NCBI GenBank assembly: GCA_036897095.1
Contig: JAYMSP010002502.1
Location: 1-23,901, forward strand
Source: Plantago elongata
Taxonomy: Eukaryota; Streptophyta; Magnoliopsida; Lamiales; Plantaginaceae
Reading direction: 5' to 3'
DNA length: 23,901 nt
The notes below the pieces were generated by a model. The model saw nothing but the letters and a program-made list of their open reading frames with translations. It did not search any database and was not told the DNA's origin. Within the stretch, counting starts at the first letter, position 1; the number at the start of each line of letters is the position of its first letter. The translations under genes were made by a program, and so were the position numbers. This document shows positions 1-11,061 of this stretch, one piece after another.

Positions 1-480
1 TTCAGAAATCTGCTACTTGACGGCGCACGAGATTTGACCTATCAACCCTAATTAGATTTTGATCTCCACCGTTCAGATTCTAGATCAATGAGTTGGCTTG
101 CAGCTAGCAAAATTTCGTGACGATCCAACGACTTAATCAATAGAAAACTCCGTTTTACTTGAACTGCGTTGTGCTATCAATGTTACACGAAAATTGTCTT
201 TTCTTCACCAAAATCGGCCCAAATGACCTGCATTTGATATCAACTGATGCAGGGTGCGTGGTTGATTCACAAGAACGATAAACTCAAGACTCGCTGATTC
301 CAAAGAATATCGAGAATTGACTCATGCATTGATTCAGCAGAATACCGAGAATTGATGGATCAAGATTCGTTGATTCATAAGAATATCGAAAATTGACAGA
401 TTTGGAGGAACGCCTCAATTTTTTATATAAACTCAAAACTGCTCTTACAAAATAATGAATAGGTATTTAAATAGCTAGTA
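1..480 (-). mobile_element. probable LTR/leader fragment of an LTR retrotransposon (partial)
   Basis: Read on the minus strand, this stretch starts with a TATA-like run (TATTTAAATA near 463-472), continues through a T-rich segment and a short tandem array, and then enters non-coding sequence of the style found in LTR and leader regions of plant Copia-like elements. The window begins inside it, so neither the primer binding site nor gag can be seen. No ORF of note lies here. The assignment rests on general resemblance and is tentative; it could equally be a solo LTR or another dispersed repeat. Confidence 0.35.
262..398. repeat. degenerate short tandem array (four units)
   Basis: The core TGATTC recurs at 263, 295, 330 and 371, each followed by a related run such as AAGAATATCGAGAATTGAC. 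The units are 32-41 bases apart and have diverged by substitutions and small indels. This is seen directly. It probably belongs to the U5/leader of the element covering 1-480. Confidence 0.6.
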
Positions 481-1660
481 AACCCTAACCCTAGTTGCTA
501 CCAGAATACTTGAATAACACAAAGATCCTAATAAATAAAAAAATTATAACTTTGACCCTTTACATTCTAAATCTAATTAAACGCTATTCGTTCCACATCA
601 CTTTTTTTTTTTGGAGTAACATTACAAACTTTCTAACCCCAAAAATGTAAAGTTTTCACCTTACTAACTAATTATTTATTATTTCTCTTTCCCTCTATAT
701 TCAATCTCTCTCTTACTTTATTACACTTACAAACTTTACCAAAATAATACCTCTTATAAATAATTCTTTATTAGACATCTTTAATCCAAGAGAAAGTAGC
801 AAGGTATGAAGTTTTAAATGGACCGGAGGAAGTATTAATTTATAATATAACCTCATTAACTTTAAAATACTACAATTTTATCCAAAAACACTTTTATTTA
901 TACATTTTAACTCTATCACATACGTCTTTCTCTTTGAACTTCAACAAACATAATCAAATTGAAGAACACGAAGGCGGTTATGATTTTCAAACAATCATAA
1001 TTAAAATTTAAGAGCAATTTTATAAATAAATAAATTCAAACTTAATCAAATCATACACACTAAATTAATATTTTTAATTATTTGAAAGAAAGAAAAAATT
1101 CTCACGAAACGTACAAAACTGGGTGTTTGACAAGTGCTACCAAAACAGCCCGTCTAACAGCCCTCAAGGCTGGGGAAAATTTTCTAAAATACACCGTAGA
1201 GTTAGACACATTCAATTTATATACTACACGATGACTATATAGTATATCCGTTATAATTGATATGTGAGAAAAATTATATCGTTGGTGACAAAATATGTTA
1301 TTTGAATGTAATGTTAAGATTGATTTTTATTTATTGAGTGTGTAGAATTGAGAATATAAATAAAATAGATACTATAATTCATGGATTTATTTTTTAGTGA
1401 GGTATAAAATATTGTGGTACGATAAGAAATGATAAGTATATAAAGGTTACATGACATGAAAAGTATAAGGTTTTTTAGTATGACTATAAATTTTTAAAAT
1501 TTTGCAAATCAAGTTTTGTAAAATTTAGTGAATCCGGAATAGGCTTCACATGCATAGCGTGTGTCCCAATTTTGCAAATCAATTTTTTTATTTAAATTTC
1601 TTTCATAAAAGACAGAAGCTGGATCGAAGCTTTGCCGGAGCTTTCAAACTCCGACCATTA
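481..1660. other. gene-free AT-rich intergenic stretch
   Basis: No convincing coding exon on either strand. Near 816-835 there is a GGACCGGAGGAAGTA-like segment that resembles one end of a Stowaway MITE, but a matching opposite end could not be found. Confidence 0.5.
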
Positions 1661-1675
1661 AAGTTTCCATGGCGG

Positions 1676-1787
1676 ACATGGAAGTTCCAACAGTGGAGCT
1701 TCCCATCCCATAGAAGCTCTATATGGAGTCGCTCCAAATATGCAAGCATTCATGGGATGGGAAACTCCACTGTTGTACCTTCCATGG
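1676..1787. repeat. long near-perfect foldback (hairpin-forming inverted repeat)
   Basis: Arm 1676-1711 is complementary to arm 1752-1787 over 36 positions with about four mismatches; the core is ACAGTGGAG(C/T)TTCCCATCCCAT against its reverse complement. The 40-base loop can itself fold (TGGAG-TCG-CTCCA at 1724-1736). No protein-coding sense is apparent. The geometry fits either a small foldback transposon or a MIRNA-like/siRNA precursor; the sequence does not match any miRNA family I can name. Confidence 0.7.
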
Positions 1788-1849
1788 TTGGAGCTCTAAT
1801 AGAAGTTATTAGAAAAAGAAAAAAAATCACAATTTTGGACATATTTTGA

Positions 1850-2382
1850 TATTATTTATGTTGAATTTAGAATTTAGTTTTCTTTTTTATGCTCTAAATA
1901 TTTTTTTAATATTTTTTTTGAATTTTGATTTTTTTATTTTTAAATTTAATTTTAGAGTTTTTTAAATAAGGATATAACCGGAATTAAGGAGATCTCGATA
2001 CGTGTCCAATTAAATGTATTTGGGGGGGGGGGAAATTAGAGATTGTATTTGCAAAGTATGAAATATGGGAAGCAAAATTGATGAGTACGGCGACTTAGGG
2101 GACTAAAAATACAATTCTCTCCTTTCATGTAGCTCTGGGAAAGTTTTCTTTCAATGATTGTACTTAATCTGTATATATTGTCACTAAATCATCAAGACAT
2201 GAATGAGACTAAGGTCAATACCGCGAGTCCGCGATAAATTGCAGCATAGATGGATAGACTTTCGTAGAAGATACCGAACGAACTACTAACTCGATACAGA
2301 CCCAGTTAGACTAAAATCAGTAGCTTAAATGAACATAACATATAGTTCAAGTTCAACAGACTGTTCCTGGTTTAAGCACTGT
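1850..2382. other. intergenic stretch downstream of the first zinc finger gene
   Basis: AT-rich sequence with an 11-base G run at 2022-2032. The right part presumably includes the 3' UTR of the minus-strand gene ending at 2383. No exon could be supported. Confidence 0.4.
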
Positions 2383-4250
2383 TTACTTGAGTCCTTTTCG
2401 TGCAATTTCTACTTTAGCAGCATGCTGTTTTCCCATAATGTGCTGATGGAACGCGGTCTCATTCATGCAGTTCACTAGACACAGCTCACATCGTATCACT
2501 TTCTTGGCATTCTCTCCTAATTGGAGCTCACGCAGCTTATTCATGTGTTTCTTGCCTTTTAAATGCATCTCCAATGCACATTCATCACTGCAACAGAGCT
2601 GGCAGATATCACATCTCGGGTTTCCAGAGAATCCTTCACTAGAGTTTCTTCTTTCTCGACTCCACTTCAAATTGGCTGCATGCCTACGACCCTCAAGGTG
2701 CTGGTTGAAAGTGAACTTGCTTGAGCAGGTTGCCTGGCAGATTTGGCAAAAGAAATCATCCAGATGCTTTTTCATGATCAAGTCATTACTAGGAGATGGT
2801 GTACGAATCATGTCCTTGAGGTCATTATTGTGAGTTGCTTCTTTCTTCGGGACCAGGAGGTGGCTAACGATACGCGAACTCGATTTGGACTCTGATACTG
2901 GAGCTTGAGCTCGGATTTTCTTTGGAATTGGCATCTGATATAAGAAATGGAAAGTTAGACGTCGATAATACACACACATGTATATATTGCATAAGTAAAC
3001 GAGAAGAAGGGGGCCAGTTTTATAATTTCCAGAAAATGCCAACATACATGAACGGGGGAATCATCAACTGGAACTTTGGTTTGGGACTCTGAAGATTTCA
3101 TCGTTCTTGGCCATGCCTCTGAAGCAGAACCTGATATTCTGGGGATGAAAGCTTTGGTTGGAGACAATGAATTCTACAGCAGGATAGAATGCTAGCAAGG
3201 TCAGGATTTCAAGATGAACATAATTGAAAGAAGAGAAACACAAATAGTCCTGCGTATAATCAAATAAAATTACTCACATTTATCGACAAAGATTGCCGTG
3301 TTGGCCTTACTCCAGGAAGCAGAGGAAAAGTTTGTAGCTTTCCAGGACAGAAAGGAACAAGCAATCAGCCATTAAATGATTTGGAACATATATGGAGAAA
3401 GCAGCCTGGTACTGAAGACTATACCTGAGTATCTGAAACTTGTTGAGCTTGATCTGTAGCATGAGCCGCTGCGTTTTCTGTCTGTAACAAAAGTGGCAAT
3501 TCACATTCGTAGATCTTCAGATGAGCCGGAATGTTCCTTGACCTGGAAGATTTTCTTGGGATGAGAAGATTGCTTGCCATTTCCTTCTGATCAGGATTCC
3601 CTTCCAAAGGTTTCAAATCATAGCATGCACTGTTCCAATCACCAAAGCTCGGACTGCGTTGAAGCTTCTTCCTAAAGCCGTTCGAGGAGCATTGGACCTT
3701 GCATGATATTTGAAAACTTAGTAATGTATATGATCCAAGGGCGGAGGTATAGTTTGGGCTACGTGCGTCTCCAGTCACACCCGATCCCACACTTTTCATT
3801 GTATATATAATATTATTTTTAAATAATCTCATTTAAATTTTAAATTTTATCATGCATAATACTAAAATTTCACATTTATAGATTATATTTAAACTTTTAA
3901 TTTGTGAAAGATTAGATTTATGACGATGGTGTATTTTTTTGTATAAATAGTATAAACTTTTAATTGAATTTTTACTCTTTTAATTAGTCACACGTTAATT
4001 AGAATCCTGGCTCCGCTCCTGATATGATCTGTGAAATGAATTTTACTAGAATCTAAACAGAACTATTGTTCCGACATGTTTTCTCTTGTGAATGTTTGAA
4101 AAAATCTGGACTAATAAGATTCGCAGGACAAACTGTCTTCAGTCTGACACAAAATACTAGTTGTGAACTCCAAACCTTGTCTGTGTACGCAAGATCTCTC
4201 TGGTTGTGAGCCATTTTCTTCAAGATTGATCCTAGTTTGAAAAGGTTCAT
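2383..4250 (-). CDS. triple C2H2 (U1/JAZ-type) zinc finger protein, copy A
   Basis: Five exons are proposed: 4176-4250, 3425-3667, 3278-3337, 3048-3173 and 2383-2934, all joining in phase 0 with GT-AG borders. Start ATG at 4250 (or the internal ATG at 4214) gives 351 or 339 residues; the true first exon may lie further upstream. The last exon (183 aa, beginning MPIPKK) carries three fingers of the form C-x2-C-x12-H-x5-H, at its residues 63-85, 108-130 and 149-171, separated by basic linkers. This spacing is typical of U1/matrin/ZNF346-like fingers that in known families bind double-stranded RNA or RNA-protein complexes, so a nuclear RNA-binding role is inferred only. The N-terminal part is low-complexity and unrecognised. 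The exon structure parallels the neighbour at 5590-6728, showing tandem duplication. A hAT-like MITE sits in intron 1. The last exon is far more certain than the first. Confidence 0.75.
3736..4021. mobile_element. hAT-like MITE (286 bp) with 8-bp target site duplication
   Basis: The direct repeat ATATGATC occurs at 3728-3735 and 4022-4029. Between them the element has imperfect terminal inverted repeats, CAAGGGCGGAG at the left and CAGGAGCGGAG as the reverse complement of the right (9 of 11 match). An 8-bp duplication and CA-GGG-like termini are hallmarks of the hAT superfamily. The interior is AT-rich and has no transposase, so it is non-autonomous. It lies inside intron 1 of the zinc finger gene and accounts for more than half of that intron. 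Confidence 0.85.
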
Positions 4251-5171
4251 ACAGGGAATAACAGTTCAGAATATAGGATGACAAGATATTAAATGCAACA
4301 TAGTCATCTTCTTTACCATACAAGTTCAAGACATAGAAAGCCTAATGCGATTCCTATGTTCAAATCTTTTAACTCTGGAATTTGGACCAGCTTTCATAGA
4401 GCCATAATTTCTTCAAACACAGTCATGATCACTCATCATACATAAACAAATATCATGTTAGGAGCTACATGGAAAGATAGAGATTACTCGTTACTTTTTC
4501 TCTAGTATTACACAGTTGTGTGCATTTTCTTCAATCTTCCATCACCATACGACGAGGTTATGAAAAGGCCTCATTCTTTTATCATAGGAATTAGGAAACA
4601 AGAACTCATCAACACACAGGACATGATCACTTATTATGTTCACAGTCTCACAGACATATTGACAGGCAATTAGGCACTAATTAAAACATAGAACATGCAA
4701 TGGTGCGAAACATTAATGAACAATCGAGAAGGAACTCATTGCAATGATGAATCAGATACCATCGATTACCCGAAAGACAGCAACTGCCTTTGACAGAGTG
4801 AAAACTTGAGTTCTTGAAGAAACAACTTGCTGTTTTGGTTACAGTACTACTGAAAATTTTGGCAATGCTTTTAATTTTTGGAAGCCTGAACTTGACTGAA
4901 AAAGGACCAAAACTCGAAAGCATGAATGTACTTTCATCTCATGAGTCTTTTATTCAATATGTAAGAATCTGAAAAGTGTTAAAGGAAAGATCTCATTTGC
5001 CTTTCAGTTGAAACTTCTAATGTATTCTTGAAAATACTTAATTATTTTCAGAAAATTTCCTTAAGATTAAATTTATTTGAAACTTCTTTTGAATGGAGAG
5101 TGAACAAAAAGGAGGCAAATGTGCCTACTTAAAAGTTTTCGGAGAAAAAGCTGAATCAAAAGTGAGAAAGT
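4251..5171. other. 5' flank of zinc finger copy A / spacer between the two copies
   Basis: No well-supported exon. On the minus strand around 4780-4815 there is a short stretch (GAACTCAAG...TTCACT.TGTCA) that resembles 7415-7450 upstream of copy B, suggesting that the duplicated unit included 5' flanking or untranslated sequence. Promoter elements could not be assigned. Confidence 0.4.
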
Positions 5172-5186
5172 TGAGGGTGCGTTAAT

Positions 5187-5258
5187 TTATTTTTATTTTT
5201 TTGAAACGGCAAAGGTGACTCAAACCCCAACCTATTGGTTGGAGGTGAAGCGTCCAAC
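5187..5258 (-). mobile_element. 5'-truncated tRNA-derived SINE with 15-bp target site duplication
   Basis: The perfect direct repeat TGAGGGTGCGTTAAT occurs at 5172-5186 and 5259-5273. The 72 bases between them, read on the minus strand, contain a segment like a tRNA T-arm/B box (GGTTTGAGTC), then TTTGCCGTTTC and an A-rich tail. The A-box part is missing, so the copy is truncated. The 15-bp duplication and A-tail indicate target-primed retrotransposition. Confidence 0.8.
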
Positions 5259-5589
5259 TGAGGGTGCGTTAATGATTCAGTCAGTATCATTCTTTACGAA
5301 TCAAGCTATGGGACAGAAGAAAAGTTTGCAAGTGACGCTCTTGGTGTTTTTACACGTCTAGTTAGCCAAGAAGATCAAGAAGACTTGTATATCATGGGAA
5401 TTTATTCGAAATAATTACACCCATGGCTGCAGATTCAACAGGCTGAAGAAGTTGTATTATTCAGTTTCTGGTTAGAGCTTCAAATTCCATTGAAATGGTT
5501 ATATTTCCGACTTCTAGAAATAAAATCACCCCAGAACCGAGTTTTCAACAGATTAGTTTCCATATTTAGAATTACAAGATAGCATAAGT

Positions 5590-6728
5590 TCAATGATACA
5601 TCAGCGATTTCTGAGAGCGAGCAACCTCTACACGAGCAGTATGTTGTTTTCCATTAACGTGCATCTGGAACAAGTCCTCATTCATGCAGCTCACCAGACA
5701 TAACTCACACCTCAAGGGCTTTTTCGCGGTGTCCTCCCCATTTTTCAGTGCATGCAGTTTGGCCTGGTGTTTCTTGCCTCTCTGATGCATCTCTAGCAAA
5801 GCTCTGTCAGCACAAAAGATTCGGCACAAATCACATCGTAGGCTTCCACTTGCTGCTTGTCCAGATTTCCTTTCGTCCTGTCTATATTTCAAGTTAGCCC
5901 TGTGCCTGCGGCCCTTGAAGTGCTGATGGAGAGTTTGTGCACTGGAGCAGCTCGCATGGCAAACCTCGCAAAATAGCTCGTCTACTGGCTGTTTCATAAT
6001 GTCGATAGTAGCAGGAGATGGCTCAGGAAGGATAGTGAGATCCCTATTAGTTGCTTTCCTTTTTGTGCCAGCATAGTAATTAGGACTCGTTCTTGACCTG
6101 AAATTAGTCGGAGGACTAGAACCTTGGGCTGGAGTCATACGATCATTATTATGAGTTGGATTTGCAGCCGGAATTGGCATCTGACAAGAGAAAATGAAAA
6201 GTTAGTAAAACCCACCAAAAGACCGCTCTTATATATTGTTCTACTAACTATTGAGCAGAGCATTTAAACCTTTTGTGATGAGCATGACACCTGATGCGAT
6301 GGGCCAGGAGTCTGAAACTTGCCACCAGATGGTTTTTTCTGTCCTACCCAAACATCATTTGGAGTTTTGCAGCCTGGCAGTTCATCCTCGTGAGGCTCCT
6401 ACAGAGTTATGACATGATTGTGAAGCAAACTTGAATCACAGAAAGGTCTTAATAGCAGATGTACAAATTACAGAAATGCGAATGATCCACATATTACTCA
6501 CAATTTTCACTTGTTCTATCAATTTTTTTGAGTTACAAGCCACATCTTTCCAAGCAGTGAAGCTTGTACTCCGTTTCAAGTTCTTCGGAAAACAAAATAT
6601 GAGTGAACTTCCACAAATGTATCAGAAATTCAGAATAGTAATAGTGAGCTATAAACCTGTTCCGCATACGCAAGGTTTCTCTGTTTGGCAGCCATTTCTT
6701 TTTGACAAATTAACCTCTGAAAGGTCAC
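5590..6728 (-). CDS. triple C2H2 (U1/JAZ-type) zinc finger protein, copy B
   Basis: Four exons are supported: 6657-6728, 6502-6582, 6291-6398 and 5590-6180, all joined in phase 0 with good GT-AG borders. From the ATG at 6695 the protein is 272 aa; the first exon is open to its acceptor, so coding may begin further upstream, for example in the open stretch around 7410-7490. The final exon (196 aa, starting MPIPAANP) has three C-x2-C-x12-H-x5-H fingers at its residues 71-93, 116-138 and 158-180. These match the fingers of copy A in order, spacing and flanking words (GRRH, GKKH, GKQH). Members of this finger class bind dsRNA or act in RNA processing; function here is inference. Compared with copy A it lacks one 60-bp exon and has a much shorter second exon. 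Confidence 0.8.
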
Positions 6729-8197
6729 CTGTAGAATGAGATTCACACATGAATCATAATGCTGTAGCTGAAGCTTGCGTAAAGATGAGCATACAAATTA
6801 AATCAAATTTGACAGTATACTTCAGTAAGATACATCAGACTGCAACTATATTCCAATATGCAATTATGATCACTAACAAACTAACATTTAGTAAGTAAAA
6901 ACAATATTTAGAAGAATCGACAAATAAACGATCTTACTTGAAAGCATATCCTATAAAAAACCAGATCGTGCGTATTCTCTTCATTATCACTTGTTTTTAT
7001 GAGAACAAAAATCCTAATGCTGTAGGATTAGCAGACGTTCATTCCATATTTGACTCAACATGCTCAAAGTTTTGAATCGTGGACGTGCTAACAGAAGTTT
7101 ACATATAACAAAGCCTACAGAAAATGATCTCTCTGACTGCATGCAGTCATATGGATGACGAGAAAATACAGAGGTAAGCATACAGTATGATCATTTCATT
7201 TCCCAGATTTCTAGCAATCACTTGTGTGTCCTGATACACAACATTATACATATCCGTACAGTATGATCATTTACCTTGTACCCAGTTTTTTTTTTTTTCA
7301 AAAAACAATTTTTCGCAACAGAATAGAGAATTTACAACATAACCAACAGATTTTAGAAGACAGAAAACCAATGATGAACATAGAGCAAGCATGTAACACA
7401 TACTGCATACCTGGAACTTTTCGAATCTAATGACAGTTGAAGGCTTGAGTTCCAGTGTTACCAGATACAGCTCGAGATAATCGAACAAAAAGTGACCATG
7501 TCTGCTATAGGATGGAGAGAAAGAGCTTCATTGTGTTGTGTGTATAGAAACACATTGTTGTGTTTGAGAATAGAGAAATCATGGGGCAAACATACAAAGC
7601 ATACTGCTTGTACCTTTCGCTGGTACTGATAAACTTTTGACTTCTAAAATGATAATTAACTACATTAGTTGATTTCTAAAATGATATTTACATTAAATTC
7701 TTTTTAATAAATGCATATTAATAATGTGGATGTTCTTTATTGTTTTCTTCCTAATTGACTACTTTAGAGATTATATACATCACTGGAGCTATACCTCACC
7801 ATTTTTGCATTGTTTCTTGCTTCCCTAGTTATAAGGTATTTGAACAGGATATCAGAGAGCTGAGCCCTTTCTCAAAATTTTAAGCAAGAACTCGACTATC
7901 ATAGCCTATTACATCCCGTTTCTGTAATTCTGTCACCTATCTGAGACCATTAAAAACAAAGAAAACTCTACCGGAGCACAAAAGAAAACCCAGGATGAAT
8001 TAGAATTTTCTACAAAAATGGATGTATAATCAACTGTCCAGAATTTTACAAGAGACTAAACTACTGCGCGCTAGCTAAGATTTCTACAAGTCTCAGACAT
8101 CATACAGTCTGAAATAACTTTACAAAAGAATCTAATGAGAGAACACGATAGGGATGACCATCTCAATGGAAACATAGAATGAGTTGGGCAATAAGTC
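6729..8197. other. 5' region of zinc finger copy B and spacer
   Basis: No definite exon. On the minus strand 7413-7490 is open (reading ...FDYLELYLVTLELKPS...) and ends at a donor-like CCAG|GTATGC, so it is a candidate 5' exon or 5' UTR exon of copy B, but no ATG-initiated frame connects convincingly. The right end presumably carries the 3' UTR of the exon ending at 8198. Confidence 0.35.
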
Positions 8198-8356
8198 CTA
8201 CTGGTCAACCGGTGGCTCGAAACCTCTTTCAAATTCACAGTTAGAATATACAGCTTTCTCATGTCCTCTGATGTTGTCAGCCGCTAAGAATGTTAGCTTC
8301 ATTTGTATCCTATAAACGAGAGAATCTTCACCCCAATCAGTTAAAGCCTTCTTGTA
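8198..8356 (-). CDS. orphan terminal exon of an unidentified protein
   Basis: A polypyrimidine-poor but clear acceptor (TTGTGCAG) is followed by 52 open codons and a TAG at 8198-8200. The peptide begins YKKALTDWGEDSLVYRIQMK and ends with GFEPPVDQ; its composition (W, C, H, charged residues) looks like real protein rather than random AT-rich sequence. I do not recognise the family. A candidate upstream exon is at 11062-11096, whose end is also in phase 0. It may be the last exon of a separate small gene or an alternative 3' end of the kelch gene, which ends at 11465 on the same strand. Confidence 0.5.
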   Translation of the reverse strand, partial: YKKALTDWGEDSLVYRIQMKLTFLAADNIRGHEKAVYSNCEFERGFEPPVDQ

Positions 8357-11061
8357 CTGCACAACACAAGATGCAAGAATATATCAGAACAACATAAACT
8401 TGACAGGTACAGAAGGAGATAATCTAATCATTATAAATTATTGAAGAAGGCAATATAAGATTATCCAAAAAGTTTGTGGTGTGATGAAACATTAGCATAT
8501 CTTGAGACATATTTCACTTGTAATGGTTCTCTCACCCAAAACTGTCGATATATATATGTATATTAAATGTAAAATATTTCATATGCTAGACCAGAACACT
8601 CAAGAAACAACTGAAAGTAAAGCTAAAGCTGTCAACAGAAAGAAATGTTGAGATGAGGACACTTCAGGTTTCACTGATAAATACAAAGAATCAAAAGAAT
8701 TTGTTTTGTTCATATTTGCAAGGACTGTTCCAATAGCAGAAGCATGTTAGAAGAACTTATCCACAGAGATTAAACAAATACAGATTGCAGCTGCAATATA
8801 TATTAATCCTATCATAATAATTACACCCAGAAACACATTTAAAGATCCTAGGAACCAAAAAGATCACTAGAGGGCAGACTGAAAACATTGCCAAGCATGG
8901 TCCAAACATACACGTACACGGTTTTAAGCCAACTTATGCATGCTAAGGTGCAAGCGACAAAAGCTAGTCATATAATTCTAGACTCTGAAACCTGGAACCT
9001 GCGGTTTATATTCACATACTGAATAATGAAGTGCAAACAAAACATTTCATTGTACATCACTTTCAGCTTATTTATTATCATTCCTAAAACAATGCGAAAG
9101 TCACAGTGAAACCCTATTTGGGAAGGAGGGATACAATACCTTTTTCGACTTATCTTTTAATGAAATTTATTAGTCTAGATGGTTTGTGCTGCAGCAAATA
9201 AGGAATCAAAAGTTCTGTGTATGCATGACTTTCAACCACTACTTATAGTAAGCGATCACAAAAACAGGAGTCCTGGCAGTTATTTTTTAACATGCAATTA
9301 AATTTTTAGCAATTTAGAAGCTACAGAACACGAAAGTGTCGGCCCAAACTTCTTATAGGTCAGATTTAACATGATTTGGATGACACTACATTATGAAACA
9401 GACAAAGAATAGTAGAATACGGTGAAATCTAACAGCTTTATGATAGGTGGTAATATTGCAACCAGAATATCTAGTAGACCACTATATTGTGGACATTTGA
9501 TTCATTCATGAGAAGAAGAATCCTCATTGGATATGTGCTAGCTTCTCGAAATGATTTCCAGTGAACTTAGAAACATAGTGGTTTTACAAATGAATAGATG
9601 GAAATGCCCAGAACAATTAACAACCATGATCATGTCAAGGAAACCATCATAGGTCTGGTTCTGAAAAGTACTTTTACGAACATAACATAATCCTTCCTGG
9701 CCATTCTGATACAACAGAGGCAAACGATGAATAAACGAAATCATGGATAGTGGGTGGTTTATAAGGGTGGTTGTGAAATACGATGGAGGTCAAATTTACT
9801 GATAGGAGATTTTTAATGGCACAAGCAAAGAGGAATGGAGGGCAATACTAATGGGTCCCAGGGGAGGCGTGGAGTAACATCCGATGTTATTGCGAGAATG
9901 GTATCACTCTTACCAAAGAGACTAAATCTGGCTTTAAACAGAACCTATGACTGCCCTTTCATAATGGAAATCTTAACAACCTCCCATAAGAACTAACTCT
10001 ACCAAGTTTTAGTTTTGAAAATACTAAAATACTTCTTCCAAAGAATACCTGTTCCTAGCATAGGTCAGATCTAGGTCTCGGACCCATAAGGGAAGTCGTT
10101 GTTCATAATTCCCTACATATCTTATCTCATACAAAGACCAAAACCGATATAACCTTCGCAGTACCCTTGAGTCCGGATCCTAAATAGCTAGAGCGGAGTA
10201 TAAATCAATAGCAATGGAAGTCCGATCTGTGTTTAACCTAGACAGTTCATTGTTATTGCTTGCTTGCAATCAAGGTAGTGCTTTTTTTGCAGATAGCCCA
10301 ATAAAATCATAGTAGTTCTATTTCTGTATTCATTGAAGAATTTATGGCGTAACCATAATAATGACGCTTTTTTGCTAAACCTGTCTTAAAGGTACGTCTA
10401 GTTAAAAGTACCCCTGCTATACTAACCGACATTAAATTACTATAAATATAAGTTGGTATTTATAGGAAATTTTTGAGACCAAAGATACATGAATTTACAT
10501 ATATACATACTAGTCCAAATTAGTGATGCCCGTGAATCTTTTTATCTTTCTTTTAATAAATAGTAGAAAATTGCTCCAAAGAAAAATACTAGTCAAGTAC
10601 TGAGTTTACTTGAAGCCTCAACTATATAACCCAAAATCTTTTAGTACTTGATAAACACTACAAAATCACAGCCCATCCGATCCCAATTAAGTGCCTACAA
10701 GGAATTTCTGCATTAAAACAGTTGCATTTTGACTCGGTAGATGTATTTAAAAGTCATTTTTTTCTGGTGATATTAACTACCCATCCATAGTAGGAAAACA
10801 CAGATTTTGAAAGGATAAACAGAATAAGGGTGATTAGTTTTGAAAACTTTTCTATGTTATTTTCATTGCATCCAAAACCCAAAGATAAAACTAATAAAAT
10901 GCATGAACAGTTACTACAAACATTAAAAGTATGATAAAGAGTTGGAACTTGAACAAGCAAATGAGTTCAAAATTAGATAACAGTTAAAGCATCAGACAGA
11001 GTGCAAATTATATATCCTCTTTGCCTCCAAAAATACTTGAGGTTAAACATGAGCTACGTAC
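8357..11061. other. large stretch without an assignable gene (possible intron)
   Basis: No exon supported on either strand. The region 9780-10440 is somewhat less AT-rich than its surroundings and resembles no family I can name. If the exons at 8198-8356 and 11062-11096 belong together, this is a 2.7-kb intron. Confidence 0.4.

Noticed and set aside
261..400. Spaced repeats considered as a CRISPR-like array
   Set aside because: Units are degenerate with unequal spacing and no unique spacers, and the genome is a plant's.
600..836. Complete Stowaway MITE
   Set aside because: Only a right terminus (GGACCGGAGGAAGTA) is recognisable; no matching left terminus or clean TA pair.
1550..1849. 99-codon open frame on the plus strand
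   Set aside because: It is the by-product of the foldback at 1676-1787; the peptide has no recognisable composition and mirrors itself through the inverted arms.
2022..2032. Run of eleven G residues
   Set aside because: A simple homopolymer with no structure around it; may vary or be an assembly artefact.
2465..2833. 122-codon open frame on the plus strand
   Set aside because: Antisense shadow of the zinc finger exon of copy A.
4681..4923. 80-codon open frame on the minus strand as an extra exon of zinc finger copy A
   Set aside because: No splice partner in phase and the peptide resembles nothing in copy B; only a short nucleotide similarity to the 5' flank of B remains.
6431..6739. 102-codon open frame on the plus strand
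   Set aside because: Lies antisense to two well-spliced exons of zinc finger copy B and has no splice or start support.
9780..10440. Less AT-rich stretch suspected of being an organellar DNA insertion or an old transposon
   Set aside because: I could not match any plastid or mitochondrial gene or element end from reading alone; left unassigned.
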